A stretch of 19,837 bases of DNA from Bacteroidia bacterium (GTDB taxonomy: Bacteria; Bacteroidota; Bacteroidia; Bacteroidales; Azobacteroidaceae): assembly GCA_025996865.1 (NCBI GenBank), contig BNTV01000094.1, positions 1-19,837 of the forward strand, given 5' to 3'. The first letter of the stretch is position 1. Every line of letters begins with the position of its first letter. Position numbers and translations under genes: made by a program. Below, piece by piece: positions 6,417 through 15,511 of the stretch. The notes below the pieces were generated by a model. It worked only from the letters and a program-made list of their open reading frames with translations. It ran no database searches and was not told the origin of the DNA.

Positions 6417-7969
6417 TCACTGCCTCTCCAACTCATATTTACTATTTTCACAAGCCCGGTCCACGTCGCATGAGGTACGGGAGTCAACACGGCTTCTCCC
6501 ATCGTATTAATCGAATATTTGGTCAATGTACCTTCGTTTGCAGCATTACAGGTAGCAATGTAAAGATAATCCGACGTCGGTTCGCACTCACGGTCGAACT
6601 TTATCATGGAAATCCGGTCATTTGTCCCGATATTCACCGGATAGACCCTTTCGTTACCCGGATTATAGTCATAACAATAGAGTTTATGATCTGTGGCGAC
6701 AAAGAAAACTAACGGACGATTGGAGGAAAAAGCATAAAATTCAGCTTGATCAAACCCGACTGTCCGGGCGTCTGCCGATACCGTATAACAAGCGCGCTTC
6801 TGAGGCGGGTTTTTGGCGTAGAATTTATAAATAAAAGTTGAATTTTCCGTATCACTATGCATAATAGCAAACGAATTGCCGTCGCCGGAACCTCCCTCCG
6901 TATCGCGCGTATTCTCGCCGTAAATCAGTGTACGTCCTGTTTTTTCCTGATTCCATGGAAAAGAATCATTAGCGCCATCCGTCAAAAGCGTCGAATTTTT
7001 ATTCAGTGCGCTGGTATAAATCATAAACCGCTCATTGTTGGTATCATACCAAACAATAGCATTCACCGAGTTCAGGGCATAAAACATACAGGGACTTGCC
7101 GGAAAATAAGTATTAAGATCATTGGCCAGACAGTTGACGGGGAATTCGTAAATGCCTCCATAGATGCTGATGTAACTGGCATACATATTGCCGTCGCCGG
7201 TTATGAAAAAGCGTTGTCCATTTACTCCGGTACCTCCGTCCTGCTGTTTTATACGCGGAGCCAGATTAACCAGATTAAGCGCCGGAATATGCGGAGTCAG
7301 CATGAAACTGTTCAGTGTGTTTATCGGGGATGATTTCAGGGAAAAACGGTCAATCCAGTAGGAACCCGATTCGGTAATCACCCAAATCCGCCGCGTATTC
7401 GTACCGCCGCTGCTTCCGGTATGAAACACTTCCTTTGGGCCTGTCAGTTCGGGAAGTTCGCTATTGGCAAGCAAATTCGTATATAAAACGGTATCCTGTC
7501 CCGTTAGCATTGAAAGCATCTGTACCTGAACTTTCCCCTGTGCATTTTCTCCAATCATCAGAAAACCGCGACTGTGATAAGAGACTATATTATACTTTGC
7601 ATTGAATTTCCATAACATTCCGGTTTCTTTATCAGTTACCCTGAAATACAGGTCATAACTGTCTATCGGCAGACTCGCCTGCCAGTGCAGCGTCCGTTCG
7701 TGCCCGATAGTGTCCCTGCGTCCCATCAATTTGTTCGATATCCAAAGGTATTCGTAACGCGGATCATCAGGATTTCCTCCGTCCGACAGTATGATTGCAG
7801 GAGTGATGTCCAAAAATCCCACATCTACCATCACCTGATAGATGGAATCTATTCCTGCAATTTTCATATCAGTGATTTCATGGTAATCGTAATTACCCAA
7901 ATCTTCATTTTTACATGTAACGCACAAGAGCGCCACCGACACAAGCGTGAAAAATATTTTAGGTTTCAT
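6413..7969 (-). CDS. PKD-like family lipoprotein of the SusCD locus
   Basis: This 518-residue protein has a lipoprotein signal (hydrophobic 5-15, Cys 19 followed by KNED, a charged stretch as in surface-exported Bacteroidetes lipoproteins). The sequence CKNEDLGNYDYHEI opens the PKD-like domain (about 30-130; pattern D-x-Y-Y-E-Y-x-W around YEYLWIS). The remainder is beta-rich with repeated aromatic strand motifs (FAIMHSDTENSTFIYKFYA, LYCYDYNPGNERV, DYLYIATCNA), suggesting a propeller-like fold of unknown ligand. It is the last gene of the operon, 17 bases behind the DUF4843 gene. Proteins of this family sit in the outer membrane of Bacteroidetes beside SusC/SusD and DUF4843 proteins. Their exact role is not established; binding or handing over the transported ligand is an inference. 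Confidence 0.85.
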   Translation of the reverse strand: MKPKIFFTLVSVALLCVTCKNEDLGNYDYHEITDMKIAGIDSIYQVMVDVGFLDITPAIILSDGGNPDDPRYEYLWISNKLMGRRDTIGHERTLHWQASLPIDSYDLYFRVTDKETGMLWKFNAKYNIVSYHSRGFLMIGENAQGKVQVQMLSMLTGQDTVLYTNLLANSELPELTGPKEVFHTGSSGGTNTRRIWVITESGSYWIDRFSLKSSPINTLNSFMLTPHIPALNLVNLAPRIKQQDGGTGVNGQRFFITGDGNMYASYISIYGGIYEFPVNCLANDLNTYFPASPCMFYALNSVNAIVWYDTNNERFMIYTSALNKNSTLLTDGANDSFPWNQEKTGRTLIYGENTRDTEGGSGDGNSFAIMHSDTENSTFIYKFYAKNPPQKRACYTVSADARTVGFDQAEFYAFSSNRPLVFFVATDHKLYCYDYNPGNERVYPVNIGTNDRISMIKFDRECEPTSDYLYIATCNAANEGTLTKYSINTMGEAVLTPVPHATWTGLVKIVNMSWRGSE

Positions 7970-7986
7970 GTGTAAATTTTTTTAGT

Positions 7987-8865
7987 TTATTGCCAATAAT
8001 CAACATATTCACCGTTCCATGGAATGCCCGCATAGCTTTTCCATGGACATCCGTCAGCCCACATCAAGCGACCGTCATTTTCTGTAACTGCCCGTCCCGC
8101 CTTGTATTCTGCGATCAGGTAATCTGCCAGAAACCTTCCAAGCACAGCTTGCAATCCCGCCGTCATGGGAGGATTCGTCATAAAATCGGTATAGACATAT
8201 CCTGTAAGTTCGGATAATAGTTTGAACTTTTTGGGTGTAAAAGCGCCGAACGTATTAAATTCCGGATTGCCGGTTTCGTATTGATTAAAACCGCCCAACC
8301 ATTGGGCCGGCTGCACAAGGATATCCATTGCGCGAATAACATGTTTGGAAGCGTCGAAATCATTATAAACGGTACCGTCTTTGAGATCGGTAGGCGCTCC
8401 CCAGGATGGGAAGGTCAATTTGAAATGTTCGTTTGCTGCTAATTGTAATCCGATTTTCACGGTGTCGGCCTCCATTATAACCGTACGGTGCAACACAATG
8501 GGAAAATAGGTGACCAGTTTCCCGGCCGGAATAATCCCTTCGGTCGGAATGGTTTCGTAATCAACTCCGGAAATGCCTGTTGTCGTCTCCAAGTCAAGAG
8601 AGATACGGAATGGCCGATCGTACTCTTTAACTTCACCGGTAGCCATTATTTTAAGATTAACAGTATAGGTATCGCCTGTAATCTTGACAAATTCCACAGT
8701 GGTATAGGGCGAGTAAGGCCATGTTTTTTCGTTACCTTCCACCCGTCCCGACTGTACTGCGAAGTAGATACCCGGATCTCCTTCGTAGGACATCAATTCC
8801 CGTTCGCAACTTTCTAATAGCGACATGACCGTTAGAACTGTTATTGCTATAATAAAATTTTTCAT
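7987..8865 (-). CDS. DUF4843 domain lipoprotein
   Basis: This 292-residue protein has a signal peptide (about 4-17) and a lipobox-like LESC with Cys 20, so it should be a lipid-anchored envelope protein. Directly after the anchor comes YEGDPGIYFAV, the hallmark start of the DUF4843 family. A beta-rich N-terminal half follows (TYTVNLKIMATGEVKEYDRP, GIIPAGKLVTYFPI), resembling Calx-beta or fibronectin-like sandwiches, and then a C-terminal half with conserved aromatics ending in DYWQ. It lies 23 bases behind susD and 17 bases before the PKD-like gene, all on the - strand. The SusC, SusD, DUF4843, PKD-like order is a recurrent set in Bacteroidales. No biochemical function is established for the family, and no enzyme motif is visible. 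Confidence 0.85.
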   Translation of the reverse strand: MKNFIIAITVLTVMSLLESCERELMSYEGDPGIYFAVQSGRVEGNEKTWPYSPYTTVEFVKITGDTYTVNLKIMATGEVKEYDRPFRISLDLETTTGISGVDYETIPTEGIIPAGKLVTYFPIVLHRTVIMEADTVKIGLQLAANEHFKLTFPSWGAPTDLKDGTVYNDFDASKHVIRAMDILVQPAQWLGGFNQYETGNPEFNTFGAFTPKKFKLLSELTGYVYTDFMTNPPMTAGLQAVLGRFLADYLIAEYKAGRAVTENDGRLMWADGCPWKSYAGIPWNGEYVDYWQ

Positions 8866-8888
8866 TTACGTTATTTCTTAAAAAATTA

Positions 8889-10382
8889 CTAATCTGTTCT
8901 ATAATTAATCTCATTATCCGGAAGCGGAACCACATATTGCTGCAAGTTCATGTTGATGGTCCTGCCCGGAGCATATTGCTGGGCGTCCGGTAAAACATCC
9001 GTTGCCTGCCGTTTATAGAAATAAAACATTTGTCCTTCTCCAAGAAATTCGCGTCGAAACTCTGCCGTAATGTTTGTCATACGTTCCGTTTCGGTAGTAA
9101 AAGGAAGTCTGGTCGAACAAGCGCGTTTTTCCCGGAGGGTATTCACCAACTGTTCCGCCTCGGTAAGAGAAGCTGTACACTCCGCCGCAATCAGATACAT
9201 CTCACTCAGGCGAATGAGGGGAATCATCGTACGGAATTGAGCAGATGTATTATTGGATGCTACCGCCTCATATTTTCGGAAATAATTGTAATTGATGCCG
9301 GTTGTCGTAGTATATACTCCCCACCATGCCCGGTAGCGGATATCGCTGTTGTCGGTATAGAGTTCCGAGATGCGTCCTGTGTAGAGTGTATTGTTATTTT
9401 GGAACGGGAAGGTGAGAAAATCATTTGTCGGAAGCAACGGGAGAAACAACTGACCGAATATTTCTGTTCCAATCGCCTGATCGTAAACGGCAAACATCAC
9501 TTCGGGTGAAAATACCCGGTTCGGATTCGTTCCATCCGTTGCCATTGCAACCGTCGCAAAAGGAAATACTTCACTGCCGGCAACCTGCACTTCATTGATG
9601 ATCTCGCTTGCATATTGACAGGCTGCTGTTTTATTCCCGCTCCACAGGCTGGCTCTTGCAAGCAATCCTTTTACTGCATAGTAATTCATTCGGTACTGGC
9701 GGTAACGTAACGAATTGTCCCCGTATAGCGAAGAAGAATTGGCTACTCCGTTTTCGAAAATCGGGTCGGAATCTTTCAGCAATTTCATAGCTTCCGTCAG
9801 ATCCGCAAGAATGTTCTCCATCACCTGTTCTGCTTTCAGCAGGGGCGTTACTTCCTGATTGGTATTTGTTACGTAGGGAATACACGCTTTGTCTTTATCA
9901 AGAGAGTATATTGGCCCGTAGAGGCGCAACAAATCCAGATGCAGGAAAGCGCGCAGGGCAAGGGCTTCGCCCTTCACCAAGCCGTACCATATTCCGGGCA
10001 GGATAGGATTTTTCTCGTCACATTCGTCGATGATAATATTGCAATTGACAATTAGATAATAACTTTTTGACCAGTAATCACTAAAAGTCTTTTTTATTAC
10101 ATCGTTAGCCATATATGAATATTGGGCATAAGCCCCATTGAAATTACCGTTTCCCTTGAAGTACTGCGCCATGATTTCAATCGGACCGATGGTAGTACGG
10201 CCATATATTGAACGGTCTGCAAGTCCGGTATAAACCCCGTTCAGGGCTTTAAGGAATCCTTCGCGGGATTCAAAAAGTATCTGTTCGGATACTCTGTCCG
10301 ACGGTTTTACGTCAATCCATTTCTCGCACGAGGGCATGAGCAGGAGTAGAAGAAAAGCGCTGAATTTTATGATATTTTTCAT
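8889..10382 (-). CDS. SusD/RagB-family nutrient-binding lipoprotein
   Basis: The protein is 497 residues, in the usual range for SusD. It has a short signal peptide (about 4-16) and Cys 19 (MPSCEKWIDVKP), the classic SusD start. Then come the N-terminal SusD helices (FESREGFLKALNGVYTGLAD, about 42-61), the TPR-like core (NCNIIIDECDEKNPILPGIW; KGEALALRAFLHLDLLRLYG, about 137-156, the strongest family signature) and the RagB/SusD C-terminal domain (LIRLSEMYLIAAECTASL, about 396-413; EFRREFLGEGQMFYFYKR). The SusD lid closes over the SusC barrel and captures the ligand at the cell surface. It starts 27 bases behind susC. No key family motif is missing. The substrate cannot be predicted, because no degradative enzyme lies in the locus. 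Confidence 0.95.
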   Translation of the reverse strand: MKNIIKFSAFLLLLLMPSCEKWIDVKPSDRVSEQILFESREGFLKALNGVYTGLADRSIYGRTTIGPIEIMAQYFKGNGNFNGAYAQYSYMANDVIKKTFSDYWSKSYYLIVNCNIIIDECDEKNPILPGIWYGLVKGEALALRAFLHLDLLRLYGPIYSLDKDKACIPYVTNTNQEVTPLLKAEQVMENILADLTEAMKLLKDSDPIFENGVANSSSLYGDNSLRYRQYRMNYYAVKGLLARASLWSGNKTAACQYASEIINEVQVAGSEVFPFATVAMATDGTNPNRVFSPEVMFAVYDQAIGTEIFGQLFLPLLPTNDFLTFPFQNNNTLYTGRISELYTDNSDIRYRAWWGVYTTTTGINYNYFRKYEAVASNNTSAQFRTMIPLIRLSEMYLIAAECTASLTEAEQLVNTLREKRACSTRLPFTTETERMTNITAEFRREFLGEGQMFYFYKRQATDVLPDAQQYAPGRTINMNLQQYVVPLPDNEINYRTD

Positions 10383-10409
10383 TTCTATGTTATTTTAATT
10401 GTTACAACG

Positions 10410-13400
10410 TCAAAACCTGAAACCCAACGAAAGGGAGAACGAGCGGGAGAAAGGATAATCAATACCACGTTCGTTTTTTACGGTAGAAAAACGAAATATG
10501 TCGTTCATGTAGCCTCGCACGGTCATCGCAGAGGCGCCTACCCGCCGCAACCATGGCGCGTCGGATTCATATCCGAGAGATATTGACTCTCCCGACAGGA
10601 TGTTGTTATCCATTACAAAACGCGAAGACATCGGAGCGCTTTCGTTGATGGAAATCGAACGGAATTTTGCATTATCGCCCGGTTTTTGCCAGCGATCGTA
10701 AAGCGCACGTTTGTCCTGATTTTGGAAACGATCGGAAATATTCTCCACTTTATCATATAAAGTTTTCATAAAAATTTGTCCTCCCATGCGGTATCGAAAG
10801 TTGAACGAAGCGGTAAATCCCTTGTAGTAGAAAGAAGATCCAAAAGTTCCTTCAACTTTCGGTTCGGTATTGCCCACTACTACTTCATCGTCGTAATTGT
10901 GCAAAAAAGTCTCGTTACCATCCTTAGTCAAAAAGACTTCACGTCCGGTACCGGGGTCTATTCCAAGTGAACGTACCGCCCAAATGTCGGTAGGACTGCC
11001 TCCGTCATAATAGCGGGTAAGATTGCTCCCCTGATTTTCGAGGTTGAATTTTTTAAGTGCATCGCCCATACCCTGATATACGGAGGTGATATGGCGCATG
11101 TTGACATTTGCCGACAACATAAGGTTCTCTTTTTTGATTATTGAATAATTCGCAGTCAAGGTAGAACCTCTGGTCAATTGAAGAGCAAGGTTACGCGGCA
11201 CTTTACTAACTCCCGTAGAGGTGGGAACGCCTATGTAAACCAACAGCGGATCTGTCTTTTTATCGAAATAGTCCACATTGAGACGCAATCGATTATTCAG
11301 CACTACCAGATCAAGACCGTAATTCCGGTCAAGCGTCTTCTGCCACTCTAATCCTTCATTGCCGAAAGTAGAAACCGACATACTGGATCCGAACGGATTG
11401 GCATTACCGAAGTTGTATCCGTAAAGCCTGACGGATATATAGTCGCTAAAATTCTGATTCCCGGGATTTCCGATAGAAAAACGCAATTTGAGGGTGTTTA
11501 TTCCTGAAATGTAATCTTTTATGAAACTTTCATTATGAAGATTCCATGCAACCCCCATTGACCAGGTATTGGCAAAATGGCGATCCGTACCGAAGACGGA
11601 TGATCCATCAGACCGGTAATTGACGTCAAACAGGTAGCGACTGTAGTAGGAATAGCTCGTATTGAGGAAAAAACTGGCTGTCCGGCGCATCTCGTCGGAA
11701 AAAGCGGGCAGGGTACCGGGTTTATATTGCATCGCAGCAGAAGGTCTGGTCAGCATATCGTCCATGAATCCGACAACGATATATTCGCTGTTAGTCGCTT
11801 TATCTTCACTCAATTTAAATCCGCCAACGGCATTAATCCGGTGCTTAGCCCCAAACAACTTTCCGTAAATGAGACTTGTCTCTCCATCATACTTGAAGAG
11901 ATCATTATTGGACTCTGTATAATTGCCTTTTAATTCCGTAGCAACACCGGAGAATGTTGAATTTTTCGGTGAAACAAATTGAATACCCTTTCCTGCATCC
12001 TTACTGATGCCAAGACGTACCCTCGTCCGTAAATCTTCCGTTATATTCCAATCCAGTTCAAATTGGTTGGTGAAGGCAAAATCGGTTTTACGATTGTAAC
12101 TATTCTGTTTCATATCCCACAAAGGGTTAAAAGCGGAGTAACGGTCGGAACTCAACACCATTTGGGGTTCTCCGTTCTCATCGTATTTGCGAAAATAAGG
12201 ATTTGCACGGGAAAATTTCGAAAATGCAACAGGTTCGTGGTCGGCAACCGTATTGTCCACATTGAAATTGTTATTTATCGCAAGAGAACCGCGACGATAC
12301 ATCAGACGTACGTTACCGTTAATCACATTCCGTTCCGAACCTTTCATAACTCCCTGTGTATTACTGTAGGACAATCCGACTCCATAACGCAGATAATTAT
12401 CTCCGCCTTCTACAAAAAGATTCTGTTTGTTGACAACTGCAAAACGTAACGGTTCTGCTAACCAGTAGGTATCCACTCCCCGCAGTACCTCCCGGTAGGT
12501 ATTATAGTAATAAGTTTCGTAATCGTTACTGGTGAGGTTTCCATTGGCATCCGTTAAGCCGAATGCGCCGGAAAGGCGCTCAAAGGTAAGCTTTTCCATC
12601 GAATTCATCAGGTTGTAATCCGACAAGTCCGCCCATGTAAAGGAGTAATTCCCGTTATAATTCAGTTTTAACTTACCGTATTCGGGTTTTCGTGTTTCTA
12701 TGACCACCACTCCGTTTGCCGCTTTCGAACCGTAAATAGCCGTTGATGCGGCATCTTTCAGGAGGGTTATACTCTCTACCCTGTCCATACTCAAATCGCT
12801 GACCGTAGCCAGGGTTGTTTCAAAACCGTCCAAAATAAACAGCGGTTGATTCGGATCTGTACCGAAATCCTCCGTTAAGCCAATCACACTGCTCTTCCCA
12901 CGTATCTCTATATTCATCAATCTGTTGGGATCAGAACCGAATTGATTGTTTTCGATGATTGCAAACGAAGGATCCAGGGTGCGCACACTCTGTAATACAT
13001 TCTGATTTCCCACCATTTTCAATTCTTTTTGGCTGTATGTAGAGGAAGATCCCGTGAAACTCTCCTTGTTACGGGTATAGATACCGGTTATCACAACATC
13101 CGATAATTCTTCTGTTTTTTCTTTAAGTACCGTAACAGGTGAAATCCGTCCTGCCATAATTTCCAATGATTGAAAACCCACATACAAAAAGACTAACGTT
13201 TCATCCGATTCCGATTCAAGTAAAAAATTACCTTCGTTATCCGTTACCGTCCCTTTCGCAGTGTTTTTGATTTTGACGGAAACGCCCGGCAACGACTCTC
13301 CTTTCCCGTCCGTTACTTTTCCGGAAATAACTTTAGAGGGCAAAAGATCGGTTTTCGTATCATTCTCCTTTTCCACTATCAATATCCGTGAATCTTGAAT

Positions 13401-13709
13401 ACGAGCTGTCAGATTTGTATTTGCCAACAGTAAATCCAGTGTAGCCTCAACGGTTCGCCGGCCTTTTTCTACTGAAACGTTTTTGTGTTTCAGTAGCAAT
13501 TGAGAGGAATAGGACATTTTGAAGCCTGATATTTTCCCCAGCAATTGTAATCCTTCATCCAATGACTTGTCTTGTAACTCAAATGTGATTTCCTTATCAA
13601 GAGTCTGCCCTTTCACAAGGAATGGATTTATCATTAAAAACACCAAAGAAAGAAAAATCATCACTCTTTTATTTTTATATAAATTCTTTTTCATACCTTT
13701 AATATTCAT
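10410..13709 (-). CDS. SusC/RagA-family TonB-linked outer-membrane importer with STN signalling domain
   Basis: This 1099-residue protein has a signal peptide ending near VKGQ (about 30-34). An STN (secretin/TonB short N-terminal) domain follows at about 38-113, then a carboxypeptidase-regulatory-like domain at about 126-205 (GKVTDGKGESLPGVSVKIKN), a TonB-box-like ELSDVVITG, and the plug with the DRVESITLLKDAASTAIYGS signature (about 309-328). The barrel ends in LSLGFRF with terminal Phe. The STN domain marks it as a transducer able to signal to the FecR protein encoded just upstream. Its ATG at 13707-13709 overlaps the fecR stop (ATGA), suggesting translational coupling. A second in-frame Met five codons later (MKKNLYKNKR) gives an equally good signal peptide. 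SusD follows by 27 bases. It imports a SusD-captured ligand using TonB energy; the ligand is unknown. Confidence 0.95.
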   Translation of the reverse strand: MNIKGMKKNLYKNKRVMIFLSLVFLMINPFLVKGQTLDKEITFELQDKSLDEGLQLLGKISGFKMSYSSQLLLKHKNVSVEKGRRTVEATLDLLLANTNLTARIQDSRILIVEKENDTKTDLLPSKVISGKVTDGKGESLPGVSVKIKNTAKGTVTDNEGNFLLESESDETLVFLYVGFQSLEIMAGRISPVTVLKEKTEELSDVVITGIYTRNKESFTGSSSTYSQKELKMVGNQNVLQSVRTLDPSFAIIENNQFGSDPNRLMNIEIRGKSSVIGLTEDFGTDPNQPLFILDGFETTLATVSDLSMDRVESITLLKDAASTAIYGSKAANGVVVIETRKPEYGKLKLNYNGNYSFTWADLSDYNLMNSMEKLTFERLSGAFGLTDANGNLTSNDYETYYYNTYREVLRGVDTYWLAEPLRFAVVNKQNLFVEGGDNYLRYGVGLSYSNTQGVMKGSERNVINGNVRLMYRRGSLAINNNFNVDNTVADHEPVAFSKFSRANPYFRKYDENGEPQMVLSSDRYSAFNPLWDMKQNSYNRKTDFAFTNQFELDWNITEDLRTRVRLGISKDAGKGIQFVSPKNSTFSGVATELKGNYTESNNDLFKYDGETSLIYGKLFGAKHRINAVGGFKLSEDKATNSEYIVVGFMDDMLTRPSAAMQYKPGTLPAFSDEMRRTASFFLNTSYSYYSRYLFDVNYRSDGSSVFGTDRHFANTWSMGVAWNLHNESFIKDYISGINTLKLRFSIGNPGNQNFSDYISVRLYGYNFGNANPFGSSMSVSTFGNEGLEWQKTLDRNYGLDLVVLNNRLRLNVDYFDKKTDPLLVYIGVPTSTGVSKVPRNLALQLTRGSTLTANYSIIKKENLMLSANVNMRHITSVYQGMGDALKKFNLENQGSNLTRYYDGGSPTDIWAVRSLGIDPGTGREVFLTKDGNETFLHNYDDEVVVGNTEPKVEGTFGSSFYYKGFTASFNFRYRMGGQIFMKTLYDKVENISDRFQNQDKRALYDRWQKPGDNAKFRSISINESAPMSSRFVMDNNILSGESISLGYESDAPWLRRVGASAMTVRGYMNDIFRFSTVKNERGIDYPFSRSFSLSLGFRF

Positions 13710-14731
13710 TTGTTAGATATAATAATGTTTTTGTTTTCCGTCACAAAGCGGGTTCTCGAATTGATAGCACATAAGACTTTGAGTATATCTTCTAAAGATT
13801 CTGTTCCGTCGAAGGAAGAAACTATTTCCGAATCGGCCAATTCCAAACCGACTATTTCAATGCTCACTCCATATCTTTTACTTAATATTCCGGCGACGTC
13901 TTTTAATGGAACGTGATCAAATTCCATATCTTGTTTTGTCCAGTCCGTAACGACTTTTTCGATCAGTACGGGAGTGTGTTTTATCTCCCTATCTTCCTGT
14001 TTATAATGCAATTCCTGATTCATCGTTAAAGCGGCGAGTACTTTGTTATCATTTTCAACTCTTACTTTACCTTTTGTTACGGAAACGGTTACCTCTTTTT
14101 CGCTGGGTAGCGCTTTGATGTTGAACGCTGTACCCAAAACAGTGGTTTTGATTAAACCGGTGTGGATAATAAAGGGTTTTTCGGGATCGGGCGTAATATC
14201 GAAAAAGGCTTGACCTTCAAGGCTTATTTCTCTTGTGTTTCCTGAAAAATCGCTCATATACCGGATGGTACTTTTTGCCTGAAGTATGATGCTGCTACCA
14301 TCGGGAAGCGTGATATTACGAATGTAATCGGTCGGAATATCCGTACCGACTTCTACGGCTTCAACCCAAACAGATTGTGTTTCCTGATGATTTGCTTTAG
14401 GCCGGATTAAAAAACTGAAAACGACAAGCGCTGCAATGGATGCGGCTATCGACAGTGAACGCAGGAGCAAACGTTTATTGCCTGATTTGTGTTTGATCGG
14501 TTGCGTATTGTTGCTCAATATATTACTCAACATAGTCAAAGCCTTTTCTTTCGGCATGGCAGTCTTTGGTTTATAATCCTGCCAGACTTTTTCTATTGAC
14601 AGGAAAAGTTCTTCATCTTCCATTACAGCGATAAATCCGGAAAGTTCCTTTTTTTCTTCCGGGGTACAAGTATTTGCCAAATAAGCTAATATTAAAGAAT
14701 GAATCCTGTCATTATTATCTTTTTTTCCCAT
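13706..14731 (-). CDS. FecR-family anti-sigma factor
   Basis: The 341 residues fit the family. A cytoplasmic N-terminal segment (about 1-85) with YLANTCTPEEKKEL is the anti-sigma part typical of Bacteroidetes FecR. One membrane helix follows (about 88-108, LLLRSLSIAASIAALVVFSF). The periplasmic FecR domain comes next (about 135-230: ITLPDGSSIILQAKSTIRY, EGQAFFDITPDPEKPFIIHT, VLGTAFNIKA), and a DUF4974 domain at the C-terminus (about 262-338: MEFDHVPLKDVAGILSKRYG). The latter is thought to meet the STN domain of the cognate SusC. The gene lies 52 bases behind the ECF sigma gene and overlaps susC by four bases. The expected role is to hold the sigma factor inactive until the importer signals ligand. 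All expected domains are present. Confidence 0.95.
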   Translation of the reverse strand: MGKKDNNDRIHSLILAYLANTCTPEEKKELSGFIAVMEDEELFLSIEKVWQDYKPKTAMPKEKALTMLSNILSNNTQPIKHKSGNKRLLLRSLSIAASIAALVVFSFLIRPKANHQETQSVWVEAVEVGTDIPTDYIRNITLPDGSSIILQAKSTIRYMSDFSGNTREISLEGQAFFDITPDPEKPFIIHTGLIKTTVLGTAFNIKALPSEKEVTVSVTKGKVRVENDNKVLAALTMNQELHYKQEDREIKHTPVLIEKVVTDWTKQDMEFDHVPLKDVAGILSKRYGVSIEIVGLELADSEIVSSFDGTESLEDILKVLCAINSRTRFVTENKNIIISNK

Positions 14732-14734
14732 TTC

Positions 14735-14773
14735 TTCTTTCTTGTTTCTACTATAATGACGAATAAGAAAGAA
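14735..14773. repeat. Perfect 9-base inverted repeat between sigma and fecR
   Basis: TTCTTTCTT (14735-14743) and AAGAAAGAA (14765-14773) are exact inverted arms with a 21-base loop, in the 52-base gap just before the fecR start. In mRNA this would be a weak, A/U-rich hairpin ending three bases from the start codon. It could lower fecR translation relative to sigma. Low-complexity sequence makes chance a real alternative. Confidence 0.4.
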
Positions 14774-14783
14774 AAAAGTCTAT

Positions 14784-15389
14784 TCAAAATAAAAAATAAA
14801 TTACAAATAAAGAAATATCAGGGTATAACCGGATTAAACTTTTGCGCAAATTCGCTATGGCCTGTTTGGTGGTATTCTTGCTTGTGGATACGGACAGGTT
14901 AAGTTTTTGGGCGATTTCCTCATGACGAAGGCCTTCATGTTCGCGTAATTTATAGATTTTTTGTTGTTGGGGAGGTAATTGGTTTACCGCTTCCCGAATT
15001 TTTTCTTCCAGTTCCTTTTCTATAAATAAACCTTCAGGACTGACATATTCCGTATCATTACATCCTTGTAAAAGTTCATCCAAAATGAATGTTTCTTTAG
15101 CAAATCGACGCAAGTTATCAAAAGCCAAATTTTTAGCCATCGTAAACAAGTAAGCATCCAAATTATCTATTTCAGGCAAACTTTCTCTGTTTTGCCATAT
15201 ATTAAGAAAAATATCCTGCACCAAATCATCCGTTTTATCTTCCGATTTGACAATACCCAAAAGAAACCCGTAAAGTTTATCTTTACAGGCATGAAAGAGA
15301 GCGGTAAAAGCCTGCGAATCCCCTTTCCGCAAGCGCATTAATAACTCGTATTCTGTTTGTTCTTCTTTCTTTTTGTTGTATTTTACCAT
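14784..15389 (-). CDS. ECF-type RNA polymerase sigma-70 factor
   Basis: The 201-residue protein has region 2 at about 29-94 (ALFHACKDKLYGFLLGIV; DDLVQDIFLNIWQNR, which contacts core polymerase and the -10 region; AYLFTMAKNLAFDNLR). Region 4 is at about 134-188 (LPPQQQKIYKLREHEGLRHE, EIAQKLNLSVSTSKNTTKQA), with its helix-turn-helix for the -35 element. There is no region 1 or 3, as in the extracytoplasmic-function class. The C-terminus is hydrophobic (ISLFVIYFLF), a tail often seen in the Bacteroidetes sigma factors paired with FecR. As first gene of the unit it is followed by fecR, susC, susD and two lipoprotein genes, so it should direct transcription of its own uptake locus. The start ATG is at 15387-15389, divergent from serS. 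Confidence 0.95.
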   Translation of the reverse strand: MVKYNKKKEEQTEYELLMRLRKGDSQAFTALFHACKDKLYGFLLGIVKSEDKTDDLVQDIFLNIWQNRESLPEIDNLDAYLFTMAKNLAFDNLRRFAKETFILDELLQGCNDTEYVSPEGLFIEKELEEKIREAVNQLPPQQQKIYKLREHEGLRHEEIAQKLNLSVSTSKNTTKQAIANLRKSLIRLYPDISLFVIYFLF

Positions 15390-15411
15390 GTTTTAATAAG
15401 CAAAAACTTTG

Positions 15412-15443
15412 TAAAGATAGTTATTTTTAGATTTTATAGGAAA
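15412..15443 (-). promoter_or_regulatory. Possible promoter of the sigma-fecR-susCD operon
   Basis: On the - strand, TATCTTTA (15419-15412) and TTTC (15443-15440) are separated by 20 bases. Each differs by one base from the Bacteroides housekeeping promoter TTTG-N19/21-TAnnTTTG. The -7-like element lies about 22 bases before the sigma start codon, the right distance. The one-base mismatches make it a weak candidate, as expected for a gene that needs an inducing signal. An ECF-type promoter recognised by the sigma factor itself cannot be excluded. Confidence 0.4.
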
Positions 15444-15466
15444 TACCTTGCTTATGGTATTTTTCC
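15439..15466. promoter_or_regulatory. Imperfect dyad between the divergent sigma and serS genes
   Basis: GGAAATACC (15439-15447) is mirrored by GGTATTTTTCC (15456-15466), with two extra T bases in the right arm and an 8-base spacer. It overlaps the -33 candidate of the sigma gene and lies just upstream of the serS promoter. It could be an operator for one or both genes, or a small hairpin; no binding protein can be named. Confidence 0.3.
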
Positions 15467-15478
15467 ATTCATTGCTTG

Positions 15479-15511
15479 TTTGGTTTATGTAATAAATAAT
15501 CGTTATCTTTG
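15479..15511 (+). promoter_or_regulatory. serS promoter, Bacteroides type
   Basis: TTTG at 15479-15482 and TATCTTTG at 15504-15511, 21 bases apart, match the primary Bacteroidetes promoter TTTG-N19/21-TAnnTTTG exactly. The serS ATG at 15534 follows 22 bases after the -7 element, leaving a leader of about 15-20 bases. This also argues for 15534 as the true start, because any upstream start would place the promoter inside the gene. Confidence 0.75.

Noticed and set aside
12063..12449. Open + strand frames inside susC (also near 9030-9509, 6857-7333 and 17079-17663)
   Set aside because: They lie fully antisense to intact, clearly recognised genes and show no motif of their own.
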